Source: Hofstenia miamia | Taxonomy: Eukaryota; Xenacoelomorpha; Acoela | Reading direction: 5' to 3' | Assembly: GCA_004352715.1 (NCBI GenBank) | Contig: SCFE01000030.1 | Span: 1,473,029 to 1,537,028, forward strand | DNA: 64,000 nucleotides | Shown: positions 22,900 to 33,414 of the stretch, piece by piece | Layout: every line of letters begins with the position of its first letter | How positions within the stretch are numbered: the stretch's first letter is position 1 | Notes under the pieces: generated by a model | The model's database searches: none | What the model was told of the DNA's origin: nothing | Seen by the model: only the letters and a program-made list of their open reading frames with translations | Made by a program: the position numbers and the translations under genes

Positions 22900-23135
22900 G
22901 GGCCCCAGTGGCCAAGGGGTAGAACCCTAAACTGGGACCGCGAAGACCCGGATTAAAGCCCTGCCCCAACCCTTTCCTAATATGAAAGTGACAAAGAAAG
23001 AAAAGGCCCTCAGTCCCCGGCCGGCCTTAAATGGTCAGAGGGTGCGAAGAATCTCCGGTCAGGCGGACTTCACAATCGAGAGTCCATGGTAGAGCAGTGA
23101 GTCACCTATGGTACATGGGTGACCTAAAGATGTAT
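22900..23135 (+). repeat. tRNA-derived SINE
   Basis: The first 70 bp look like a tRNA-related head: GGGCCCCAGTGGCCAAGGGG has an A box TGGCCAAGGGG (22909-22919, fits TRGYNNANNNG). GACCCGGATTAAAGCCCTG contains a degraded B box GGATTAAAGCC (22950-22960) in place of GGTTCRANTCC. The spacing is about 30 bp, normal for tRNA-type RNA polymerase III promoters. A GC-richer non-tRNA body follows. The 3' end near 23135 is a guess from where the LINE-like sequence resumes. The tRNA of origin was not determined. Confidence 0.6.
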
Positions 23136-23139
23136 GTTA

Positions 23140-23928
23140 GTTCAAGGAAGATGTTGATGAAGGAAGTGGGGACATTGGAGAAGGTAAGCTGAGATTCTGG
23201 GTTGGAATTTGGATTAGGAAAGTGTGCAACAGTGACAATGACCAGAGGCAAGTGCGTAGATGGGGATGGTTTGAGGACGAGCAGTGGGGATAAGATTAAG
23301 GAAGTCAAGGAGGGGAGGACAGAACAGATCATGAGGAAATGAAGATGAGGCTAAGGAAAGAATACAAGAGGAGAATAAGGAAGGTACTACAGAAGTCAGC
23401 ATTGAATGGGCAGAACAGTATAAAAGCAATTACTACAGGGGCGATGCCAGTGTTGAGATATTCGGCAGGAATAGTTAGATGGAACAAGAATGAAATTAGG
23501 GAGCTAGACAGGGAGACAAGGAATTTACTAGCAGCACAGATGGCTTTCAACTTAAATTGAGATGTTGGTAGGTTGGGAACAGTGATAGACATAGCAGTAC
23601 CAAAGGACAGGAATGTAGAAAGTAAGGAGAAAGAGAAGATAGGCAAGTACAAGGAGTTGGCAGAGGAAATAGCAGGGCTGTGAAAGTTAAATGTTGAAGT
23701 AGTCCTGGTAGTTGTAGGCGCACTAGGAGCAGTGAGTAAGAAGCATAAGAGATACTTGGAGGAGTTGGGAGTGGCCAAGTGGGGAGGAGTGGTAGCACAG
23801 AAGGCAGCATTGTTAGGTACAGCTAGAGTCCTGAGGAAAGCTCTCAGACATTCCTAGGGAACTGGTGAGTTCCCCGAACTGAGAGGAATACCAGCATGAA
23901 GCTGTGAGAAGTAGGAATAATAATAATG
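23140..23928 (+). pseudogene. 3' part of an RLE-type LINE (copy 3)
   Basis: Plus-strand reading (one short frame 23339-23560, then others) gives KRRIRKVLQKSALNGQNSIK, then MPVLRYSAGIVRWNKNEIRE, then, after a stop, GTVIDIAVPKDRN and VVVGALGAVSKKHKR. The order, reverse transcriptase C-terminus then a segment with conserved VIDIAVP and K, fits LINEs with a C-terminal restriction-like endonuclease. Compared with the minus-strand copy at 32915-33345, the RRPDIVVVDKEKR stretch is missing here, so this copy has an internal deletion across the presumed active site. It ends in (AAT)n. Confidence 0.7.
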
Positions 23929-23929
23929 N
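23929..23929. other. Single ambiguous base (n): assembly join
   Basis: The sequence immediately right of it (from 23930) repeats 23227-23928 exactly, as expected where two overlapping contigs were placed end to end rather than merged. Confidence 0.85.
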
Positions 23930-24631
23930 CAACAGTGACAATGACCAGAGGCAAGTGCGTAGATGGGGATGGTTTGAGGACGAGCAGTGGGGATAAGATT
24001 AAGGAAGTCAAGGAGGGGAGGACAGAACAGATCATGAGGAAATGAAGATGAGGCTAAGGAAAGAATACAAGAGGAGAATAAGGAAGGTACTACAGAAGTC
24101 AGCATTGAATGGGCAGAACAGTATAAAAGCAATTACTACAGGGGCGATGCCAGTGTTGAGATATTCGGCAGGAATAGTTAGATGGAACAAGAATGAAATT
24201 AGGGAGCTAGACAGGGAGACAAGGAATTTACTAGCAGCACAGATGGCTTTCAACTTAAATTGAGATGTTGGTAGGTTGGGAACAGTGATAGACATAGCAG
24301 TACCAAAGGACAGGAATGTAGAAAGTAAGGAGAAAGAGAAGATAGGCAAGTACAAGGAGTTGGCAGAGGAAATAGCAGGGCTGTGAAAGTTAAATGTTGA
24401 AGTAGTCCTGGTAGTTGTAGGCGCACTAGGAGCAGTGAGTAAGAAGCATAAGAGATACTTGGAGGAGTTGGGAGTGGCCAAGTGGGGAGGAGTGGTAGCA
24501 CAGAAGGCAGCATTGTTAGGTACAGCTAGAGTCCTGAGGAAAGCTCTCAGACATTCCTAGGGAACTGGTGAGTTCCCCGAACTGAGAGGAATACCAGCAT
24601 GAAGCTGTGAGAAGTAGGAATAATAATAATG
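23930..24631 (+). repeat. Exact 702-bp copy of 23227-23928 (RLE-type LINE), probable assembly duplicate
   Basis: Reading the two stretches side by side I find no difference over 702 bp, at a constant offset of 703 that includes the n. Content is as for copy 3. Because it starts at an n and is identical, I regard it as the same genomic locus printed twice rather than a biological tandem repeat. Confidence 0.85.
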
Positions 24632-24786
24632 AGTCAAAGCAAATTTATTTCTTAAATGTATTCAAAGTCTATAAACTAACACATGACAAAAATATTTACA
24701 AAACTATTTAAATATGCAATATTAATTAAAGGGCTGTTTTAAAAGTAATTATACCATGTGTTGAGTTTATTATCTATGCCCAATAA

Positions 24787-24787
24787 N
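24787..24787. other. Single ambiguous base (n): second assembly join
   Basis: The sequence from 24788 onward repeats 24208-24786 exactly, including about 155 bp of unique flank after the LINE end (24632-24786). Confidence 0.85.
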
Positions 24788-25366
24788 TAGACAGGGAGAC
24801 AAGGAATTTACTAGCAGCACAGATGGCTTTCAACTTAAATTGAGATGTTGGTAGGTTGGGAACAGTGATAGACATAGCAGTACCAAAGGACAGGAATGTA
24901 GAAAGTAAGGAGAAAGAGAAGATAGGCAAGTACAAGGAGTTGGCAGAGGAAATAGCAGGGCTGTGAAAGTTAAATGTTGAAGTAGTCCTGGTAGTTGTAG
25001 GCGCACTAGGAGCAGTGAGTAAGAAGCATAAGAGATACTTGGAGGAGTTGGGAGTGGCCAAGTGGGGAGGAGTGGTAGCACAGAAGGCAGCATTGTTAGG
25101 TACAGCTAGAGTCCTGAGGAAAGCTCTCAGACATTCCTAGGGAACTGGTGAGTTCCCCGAACTGAGAGGAATACCAGCATGAAGCTGTGAGAAGTAGGAA
25201 TAATAATAATGAGTCAAAGCAAATTTATTTCTTAAATGTATTCAAAGTCTATAAACTAACACATGACAAAAATATTTACAAAACTATTTAAATATGCAAT
25301 ATTAATTAAAGGGCTGTTTTAAAAGTAATTATACCATGTGTTGAGTTTATTATCTATGCCCAATAA
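24788..25366 (+). repeat. Exact 579-bp copy of 24208-24786, probable assembly duplicate
   Basis: Identical at a constant offset of 580. It includes the end of the RLE-type LINE, its (AAT)n tail (to about 25210) and the same flank of AT-rich DNA. From 25367 the sequence continues into new DNA, so this is the version that joins correctly to the right. Confidence 0.85.
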
Positions 25367-25699
25367 TGTTTGCCTATTTAATAAAAATTGTTTTCTTCAA
25401 GTGTTTATAGTTTTTCCCACATTTTATATCAATATGTTAATCATTCCATAAGATTGAACATTTAAATGAAAATGAATCTTGTCGACTATTGATGCTAAAA
25501 AGTGTTTTACTTCTTTTATTAATTTTGATGTAATTATTAAGAAAACATAATGAACTTAATTCATGAATAAATTGATACTGAATGAAGTAACTCAGGGCCA
25601 AAATATCATATTATGATCTTAATTGCGTTATGGATTCATGTTTTTCAATATAATTAAGTGTTCTAAATCCCCAGTTGAACATCTTTGCTAATGATGAAC

Positions 25700-27225
25700 G
25701 TTTTTGCGTTTTGTGAGATTTTGAAAAAGATTTGTAGTTGCATACTCTGAAAAAATATGGTCGATTTTAACTCACTGTTTGCGATTGCTTAAGAAACTCA
25801 TAATAAAATTTATTGCATTTAAACTGAAACCTTGTCGCCTTAACTTTTGTTTTAAAATATCGAAATTCATTGAGTTGAATGCTTTACTTAAATCAAGTAA
25901 AACTGCAGCTATGAACAAATTTTGATTTAAATTTAATTTAATTTTTTCTGTGATTGATAAAATCGCATCAGATGTACTGAACTTAGGTCGAAATCCAAAC
26001 TGATTACTTGATACAATTTTATTGTCATTAATAAACTTGTACATTTGTCATTTGTGCAGGTAGAAGTTTTTCAAATATTTTTTAAAAAGGGTGTGTTATG
26101 CTAATCGATCGATAGCTCATGGGATCTAGTGGTTCTCCTTTTTTATATAACGGTGAAATATCAAATTGCTTTAAAAGCACAGGAAAGTCATTATTTATAA
26201 TTTGATTAAATGATACAAGTAGGTATTCACTAAAAATATAAAAATGTTTTTTAATTATCCAATATGGTATTTTGCTGGGCCCACAAAATTTATTAGTATC
26301 TAGTTTATTTACTGCATTTCTAAGATCATGATAGGAAATTAAGTTGACATGAAACTGTTCCCTTCAGATATCAGCTAATCATTTATCTTAGTTTCTTACC
26401 TAGATTTGCGGGTCTTTTTATTATTTGCTTAGCGTGCTCATAATTGGTCCAATTAAGATTGATGGGATCCGATTTCGCAAGTTCAAAGAATTTATTTTTC
26501 TTAATTATCTGTTCTTTAATCAAGTCGGAATCACGGGGTTGGTTAATCATTGGTCTTAATTTAGTGCTAATTAATTTGGTTCACAGCGGCGCTACTTGGT
26601 TTAAGGCTTTCATGATTTCACGCGTGATAAATTTCTACATACTATCGGCATCATTAAAAGTGTAGATTAGATCAAAGCATATGTTCTTCAAAAGGTCTAT
26701 AACTTTTGATCATTAACGTTGTTAAAGTCCCTAGAATAAACAACTTTCCTAGTTTTTGTTCCAAACTTATGGTTACTAACATAAACGCAAAGATTGTGAT
26801 CACTAAATGATTCAAATATACATGTATATGTTTTGTATATATTACAACTATCGGATAAAAAATAGTCAATTAAATTAAAAAATCACAAATATGATCAATT
26901 CGCTTGGATTCAATCGAATTTAAGTAATTGGAGTTAAAATCTCTTAAGATATTATTATTATTATTATATTAACAAATTTATTCTCAAGAATGGCATATTC
27001 AATTTCTTCAATTGAGAGAAAAAAATTTTATTTGGATTATAGCAAATGTTTATGAGCTCGTTGTTGTAGGAATTTGATAAAGATTCTAATTCAATCCACA
27101 ATGTTTCGAATATTTCATGATTCAATTCTAAATCTTCTCTCCGTTTTGATTTTAAAAATTTGGGAATTAGTATCATTAAACCGCCACCCCATTCAGATCT
27201 ATTTTTAAAAAAATATCGTAGTATC
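25700..27225 (-). pseudogene. LINE, endonuclease and reverse transcriptase fingers/palm, 3'-truncated
   Basis: Minus strand. At about 27215-26970 the endonuclease reads RSEWGGGLMILIPKFL, then LINICYNPNK. At 26044-25772 the reverse transcriptase reads NQFGFRPKFSTSDAI, then AAVLLDLSKAFNSMNFDIL (motif A), and ends at FIMSFLSNRKQ. Sequence similarity to the related plus-strand copy (33526 onward, FIENRKQRVRIANVYSKY) continues weakly to about 25710, after which motif B onward is missing. Frames are broken between the parts. CR1/Jockey-like. Confidence 0.75.
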
Positions 27226-27240
27226 TAGAAATAGGATTAT

Positions 27241-27821
27241 ATAATGTTTTCAGACTATCAGAATCGTACTATTCGCGAGCTTATTCCAGATAGAATTCCC
27301 ATAGTGTCTAGCATACGTGTTCTTGGCATCACGATTGACTCTTCTTTATCATGGAAATCTCATTTGGATGTTTCTGTTAAACGTGCAGCTTCTCGTTTCA
27401 CTATACTTAGACAGCTTAAATTTGTATGTTCTGAACAGGATTTACGGTCAATCTTCCAATGTTGCATTGTATCCTTATTTGATTATTGTTGCCCTCTTTT
27501 TGGGTCACTGCCCATTACCCTTGATGTTCAAATCCAACGGGTTCTCAATAGAGGCGAACGAATTATTACCAGTGGCAGAATAAATGCATCTCCTATAATA
27601 CATAGCGAACGACGAATTGAATTATCACGCAAACTTTTCAAGCAAGCAGCTGTGTCAGGACATCCTCTACATGAACTTATGCCTCCTATTCAACATCGCT
27701 CGGGACGTCTGGTAGAATTTCGATGTCGTCTCTCTCTTAGACAGAGACAATTCTTTCCATTTATGACTCGAATTTTAAACTCTTGTCGATAACATTGTAT
27801 TTTCTTTTAAATTAAACGTCT

Positions 27822-27877
<56 letters not shown>
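27241..27877 (+). pseudogene. LINE reverse transcriptase C-terminus with (TAC)n tail
   Basis: An open frame 27244-27792 (182 codons). It has VSSIRVLGITIDSSLSWKSH (the post-palm LG..D..LxW.xH motif), then FDYCCPLFGSL, and the usual C-terminal region of non-LTR ORF2 proteins ending RILNSCR. After 30 bp of 3' UTR comes a (TAC)n microsatellite at 27822-27877, probably the element's 3' tail. It is 5'-truncated and placed head-to-tail against the minus-strand LINEs on both sides. The uninterrupted frame suggests a younger copy. Confidence 0.8.
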
Positions 27878-27879
27878 AC

Positions 27880-29340
27880 CAGTTTCAGTAAAAACAAATA
27901 TTGCATTATTTCCGATTTTATATACCATTTGCATAAAATCATTGCGATTTGCACTAAGACGTCTAGCATTCATATAAATGATTTGAATTTGTTGAGAACA
28001 TCATTAATTCTATTTTCCGAAATTGTTCGCCCTAGGTTACTTCCAATGTCTCCAGAAATAATTAAAAGGATTTTAAATGATTACTTAGTAAACAATAGAA
28101 TTTGATTGCATAATAATTTGAATACACTTTTGAAATTTTCGTGGAGTTAAATTTGAATTTTTTTAGGGATTCATGTATGGTTATATCAAACTGCCCTTTA
28201 ATGAATATAGTAACAATAATTATAGTATACAAAAAACTGCACCTGAATAAGCTACTAGATCTATAACGAAAATGACTTGTGCGAAAATGTGATGAGATGA
28301 AGAAACTAAGCATTGCAGTGATGTAGAAGATTTGATATGACTGATTGTGTGATGTGTTGCAAGTTTTTAGTTAGGAATGACATACCTTTTGAAGCTACTG
28401 AAGCATAAGAATGAGGTGAGTCAATAGAAGAAGAACGCTTAGAAGTGGGAATGAAATATGACTTGAGACTAGAGATCAGTGTAGAAAGACATTTTCAAGA
28501 TAAGTGAATGCCATCCTTTGCGAAGAGTTCAACATCTATTGTGCAGTGATTGATCAGAAATTGTGAAAAAACGTCAATTATATGAATATTTGGATCTTAT
28601 GATTTTGTTACATTCTTGAATGGAGTGGTTCTTCTTTAGGAAATAGGTATGAAGAGACTGGTGTAATTTTGGCAAAATGAATATGACGAGGTGAGAACTT
28701 TTGACGAACTGAGGTGATAAGTTGATGTAGAGAATGCTGAAACTGCCAAGGATTGTTCAAGAAATTAATGAGGCCTGTGTTAATGACGACGTGTTTAAGG
28801 CATTGTGGTGTGTAAATTTTTACTTTTTCGTTGAGCTCTTGAGTGCTGTATCCTGGATAGCTGTGAAATGTTGTGGTTTGATTGAAAGGAGATTATGTGA
28901 TCTAGCATATTTGAGAATCGCCCTACAAAGAATGAGTGTTGTAGAATTTGTTTGATGCGTTTGATGTGTGTAGTCTGTTTTTCTGATGATGTGTTGGAAG
29001 TGGTGGATGTTGATGCGGATAATGGCTGCACTTCGGAATCTTTAGATTTTATTGCAGGTGACAAAGGAGAGATTTCTGTTTCAATTGAAGATTTTGATCC
29101 TGCTGAAGATATGAGACATATGAGTGGATTCTGTTTCAGTAGAGATGTCTTTAAGATCTTGAACGCACTGATGGAAATGAAATAGAAGAGCTTCAGAAGA
29201 ATTACTTCGATCGAGTCAGCAAAACATTTGATGTAGCAGCGTCTTTTTTTATTCTCAATGAAAGCAGATGCTGCGTCCTGTGTTGTAGCACCAGCGAATA
29301 CTTCATTAATTCGCAGAGAGAATGTGAAACCCGACTTTTC
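27880..29340 (-). pseudogene. LINE ORF1 with esterase-like domain and start of endonuclease
   Basis: Minus strand. The 5' part (about 29340-28480) is an ORF1 remnant in several frames. It includes VKIYTPQCLKHVVINTG around 28830-28770 and DVELFAKDGIHLS at 28536-28498, whose KDGIH matches block V (Asp-x-x-His) of the SGNH-like ORF1 at 2576-3145. At about 27975-27885 a segment (RRLSANRNDFMQM, then FVFTET) fits the first strand and catalytic Glu of a LINE endonuclease. The element then stops at the (TAC)n tract, which belongs to the opposite-strand LINE. It is a second, diverged member of the esterase-ORF1 class in this window. Confidence 0.6.
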
Positions 29341-29351
29341 TCAATGACGTC

Positions 29352-32165
29352 CATAATAATAATTAATGAATGGATTTATTTAGCCACTGAAGGCAAACAC
29401 AACAAAAATATTAAAACGAGTCAAGTTTTATGGCAGTAACAGTCACAGAAGATAAAGTAGGAGCAGATTGAAGAAGGGTGAAGTTGGAGAAGGGCTCAGT
29501 AAAGAGGAAAGACATTAAAACTTTCTTGAAGCTTGGCGGTGGGAAAAGGAAATCAATGGCGGTTGGTTGAGAGTCAAGATGTAATTAGCAGCAATACAAG
29601 CATGATTGAAAAACGAGTGAAGGGTGTGATGTTTCTTGGGACAATGAAGGAGGAAAGTGACAACATCATCAGAATGAGTGGTGCGAAAATGTGAGAACTT
29701 AATGAAATCAAAAGAATCAGGGTCCAATTTTCGAGTAAGCAAGCGATTGAACAGCAGGAGAGTGGAGAATTTGAGAAGAGCATCTGTGTATGGCATGGGA
29801 GAGATCCATTTGAAAGCATGCTTCTGGAAAAGTTTCATAGAGTGAAACAAGGAACGGGAATGCTACCAACAGGGAGAAGCATAGAGAAGAATGGCGTGAG
29901 GAATGGACTTAAACAAAGAGAGTTTCACAGCAGCTGTGGAATTAAAGGCAACATTGCGGTAGAGGGCAAAAGTGAGGAAATAGATTTGCGGAGGCTCAAG
30001 GACACATGACCAGACCAATTTAAAGATGAGTATTATGAGGAGAAAAGTTCATAGGGAGAGGCAAATCAGAAGGGGGAGATACAGAAAAAGAAATTCCACA
30101 TGTCTTGGTTGGGCTAAAATCAAGATTGTTAATGGAACAGCAAGTTGTCAAAGCTCAAGATCAGAGGTAATATTGGAGGCAAAAGAACTATCAAAGTTGA
30201 AAATCGCAGTGTCATCAACATACAGTAGACAGGATGAGTTGAGGACAGATTGAAGGAGCTCACTGATAGCAACAAGGAAGAAGAGAACAGCAAACACAGA
30301 AACTTGAGGAGCTCAAAGATGATTGACAGCTGAGAAAGAATAGCTATTAGACAATAAGAAGTAACTTGAGAGGATGGAAGCTGATTGGATTTTAACAGTG
30401 GAAAGATCCAAGATGTTTTTCAGCAAGGCGGTAAATGCTTAGAGGAGCAAATGTAGGAGAAGAGATACTTTAAATGGATGGAAAGTTGAGGAGGTTTTGT
30501 GAATTACAAAGGATGGGACGCTTTCAGGATAGCAAGAACCATACAACTTGCAGAACTTAAGCATAATTGAAATATCCTGGGCATTGAAGACCATGTCACA
30601 TAGGTGAATCAGTGGGGAGGTGGCAGGTGGACCATGGCGGAGAGAGAGAGGGATCAGAGGATCAGAGGAATTCCAAGTGAGCACAAAGAAGGTTCCATTT
30701 CAACTCGGCAAAGAGATACAAAGTCACTCCTAGAACGTGCATATTGATGAGCAGATGGAAATTGACAGACAGGTTGAAACGAGCAAATTAGTGATCAGAC
30801 AGTTTAACTGGAACAGAGACCACAGAGGTGTCAAAATGTGATCAGGCTGAGAGTTCCAAAACTAAGTCAAGGAGGGAGGAGCAGGAAGTAGGTGAAAATG
30901 CAAGTTCTTCAAGAGAGTAGGAATCAAAAAGATCCAGAACGTCATAGGCGTCATTAGATCCAAGTGCATTCCAGCAAACATTAGGAAGGTTGAAGTCAGC
31001 ACAGGTGAAGAGGAGTGGAAAAGCCATGTTGACGAGAGAGATTGATAAACTGATCATGAAAATACTCAAGCATGGGTGACAAATCAGCAGTTGAATACGA
31101 AAAGTACTGTTGGAAGTAATGTTGTAAGCACAGAAAAGAGAAACAGTGTGATCACTCAGAACAACAGCACAGCCACAGCAGAAATCAAGGGGAAAAGACT
31201 CAAAGGCTAGGGGTGTATGTCAACTTTAGGGCGACGTGAGGCAATGAGAACACTCCCATGACGACCATTAGAGCAATTCATATGGGAGAGAACAGAAGGA
31301 TCAGTAATGAAAATGAAGTCAGCTGGAGACTGCAAGGACAAGTTGTAAAAAACTGAGATGACGGTTTAATGAGACAAGATTGTGAGTATTGGCGAGCAAA
31401 AAAGAGAAACCAGAAATTTGATTAGGAGTAAATTTCAAGCTGAATTGTGCAGATAGTCAATCAAGTCGAGAAGTATCATGACGGTGGGAACGAAGGCCAA
31501 AAGATTTGCGCTCCACATCAGAGAGGCGATAGTATCGGATCAAGGAGGCCATCTGACCGCGCTTCAGGATCCATGAGAACATGATGAGACTCTTGATTAC
31601 AGACAATGTGGAAAGAGGCGAGTGAATAATCCATACGGGTGGAATGGGAAGGACGTCATTAATTTGGAGAGAGGAGGAACAGAGGTGATCAGCAACATCA
31701 GAACAGAAACAGAGTTAGCAAAACGGCTAATGTAGATGTGAGTTTTATTAGGAGGACGAGGAAGAGAACTAATCGGGACAGCAGGCAGTTGACAGGAAGA
31801 ACTAGTACCAAGGATGTGACAAGGGCGATGATTGTGGTGTGTAGGCAGTGGAACAGATTATTCAGGAGCAGAACGTGGGACATGATGATTGGGACAATTA
31901 GGAATGATACATGAGGCGGAAGCACTGTTGGAGAACATATGAGATTGCATGGACGAGACATCGGAGGTAAGTTTAGCAAGTTAGTCTGCCAAGGATGACA
32001 AGACAACATTGGAAGGGCTGACTGGTGTGAACGGGAAAGGGAGGTGACAGCTTTGCGAAGCAGAGAGATAATGGTATCTTTCTTTAAAGCACCAACCACC
32101 ACAGCAAATTGGGTATCAGATGAATTCTGAAAGTCTGAAAGAGATACATTAGCCGCAGGCATGAA
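29352..32165 (-). pseudogene. LINE (about 2.8 kb), endonuclease and reverse transcriptase, many breaks
   Basis: Minus strand. At 32162-31698 is a putative 5' frame (MPAANVSLSDFQNSSDTQF onward) of unknown role. At 31069-30842 the endonuclease reads ADFNLPNVCWNAL (GDFN motif with Ala for Gly) and ends SSLLDLVLELSA. At 30222-30211 LLYVDDTAIFN gives the catalytic YVDD of the reverse transcriptase. The C-terminal part at 29850-29515 includes a SDDVVTFLL...KKHHTLHSFF segment. The 3' end, about 29400-29352, ends in (ATT)n and is shared with 32735-32910. The plus-strand frames here are shadows. Confidence 0.75.
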
Positions 32166-32734
32166 TAAAATCTAATAAAACTATAATATGTATATATAAA
32201 TGTATTAAAATGTAAAAAATGATAAATATATTATTAAATTAAATGCTTTATACTAAAATCCAAAAAATTAACACAGTCCACAAACTACATAGATACATTA
32301 TTTCTGTTTGATCCCCTATTAATTACAGCCATTGAAGCTAATGCTAATAATTTCTAAATGTCAGGAGTATTTGATTTGTGCTTATGATGCCACTTATGAA
32401 ATCATATTTATTAAATAACAAGCGTAAATTCCTTCAAACCAATATGAAAAAATTATTTACTTATTTTACTAAATATCAAACAAAACGTTCATACATTAAA
32501 TCTTGCCTATGCGAGTCTATATTTATTTAAATATTTAAGTCTAAATTCAATTACAAATTTATATTTCAATGTCTAAATTCAAAAAATCGGGCCGATTTAG
32601 TTGGGTAGTTAAGACAGAACCATCCGACAAAGTCGAGCCGATTAAATCGTGTAGTTAATACAGGGATAAAGTTGGGGAGGCGTCTTAACTATACAATTTA
32701 ATCGTGCTGATTAAAACGAGTAGTTAAGACAGGC
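32166..32734. other. AT-rich spacer between LINE copies
   Basis: No coding pattern. A short motif is repeated three times, TTAATCGTG..TAGTTAA-like (about 32600-32735, GCCGATTTAGTTGGGTAGTT, GCCGATTAAATCGTGTAGTT and GCTGATTAAAACGAGTAGTT), which I cannot assign. Confidence 0.4.
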
Positions 32735-32910
32735 CTTAATTCTCTCTCCACTCGCTTTGATGGTGTTGTAACGTTCTCTGTTCGCCGCCACAAGAAACAT
32801 CGCACCCTTCACTCCTCTTTTTATCGTGTTGCCGTAAAGCAACTTTTTTATTTTTTGTCTTTGTCTTCAGCGGCTAATAAAGTCCTTTATTATTACTATT
32901 ATTATTTCAT
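32735..32910 (+). repeat. 3'-end fragment of the 29352-32165 LINE family
   Basis: Reads GVVTFSVRRHKKHRTLHSSF, matching the C-terminal segment of the minus-strand LINE. TCTTCAGCGGCTAATAAAG then (TTATTA)n matches the reverse complement of 29352-29400. Only the last 175 bp of the element are present, in the opposite orientation. Confidence 0.65.
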
Positions 32911-32914
32911 TTTT

Positions 32915-33345
32915 TCTCACAGCTTTATGCTTGTATCCATCTCAACTCGGGGAACTCACCGGTTCCCAGGGAGTCTGAGAGCTTTCCTCAGGACTCTAGC
33001 TGTTCCTAACAATGCTGCTTCTGTGCAACTGCTCCTCCCCACTTTGGTACTCCCAACTCCTCCAAGTATCTCTTACGCTTCTTACTCACTGTTCCTAGTG
33101 CTCCTTCAACTACTGGGACTACTTCAACTTTCTTTTACTTCCACAGCCTTTCTATTTCCCCTGCCAACTCCCTGTACTTGTCTATCTTCTCTTTCTCCTT
33201 ACTTTCTTCATTTCTGTCCTTTGGTACTGCTATGTCTATCACTGTTCCCAATCTTTTCTCTTTGTCTACCACTACTATGTCTGGTCTCCGAGCTTTTATT
33301 ACCTTGCTTGTCTGGGTGTTGAAGTCCCACAGTATCTTATAATTA
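32915..33345 (-). pseudogene. RLE-type LINE 3' end with intact-looking endonuclease core
   Basis: The reverse complement reads KILWDFNTQTSKVI, then RRPDIVVVDKEKR, then LGTVIDIAVPKDRNEES (about 33340-33215), then EVVPVVEGALGTVSKKRKR, EELGVPKWGG and the shared 3' terminus (about 33010-32915). The PD then V(I)D-x-A-x-x-K arrangement fits the PD-(D/E)xK core of the restriction-like endonuclease in early-branching LINEs (R2/NeSL type), and places all copies of this family. It is 5'-truncated, so no reverse transcriptase is present. Long Leu/Pro/Ser-rich plus-strand frames over it are antisense shadows. Confidence 0.65.
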
Positions 33346-33414
33346 TTAGTATTATTATTATTACTATTATTATTATTATAATTTTTTGTTTTATTACCGA
33401 AAGTATAATTTCCA

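Noticed and set aside
21843-25093. Long Leu/Ser/Pro-rich minus-strand open frames that could be membrane proteins
   Set aside because: They are exact antisense shadows of the LINE C-terminus read on the plus strand, repeated in every copy.
23227-25366. True tandem triplication of a LINE segment
   Set aside because: Perfect identity and placement at lone n characters point to unmerged contig overlap.
32855-33322. 155-codon plus-strand frame
   Set aside because: Antisense of the RLE-type LINE end; the minus strand carries the meaningful motifs.
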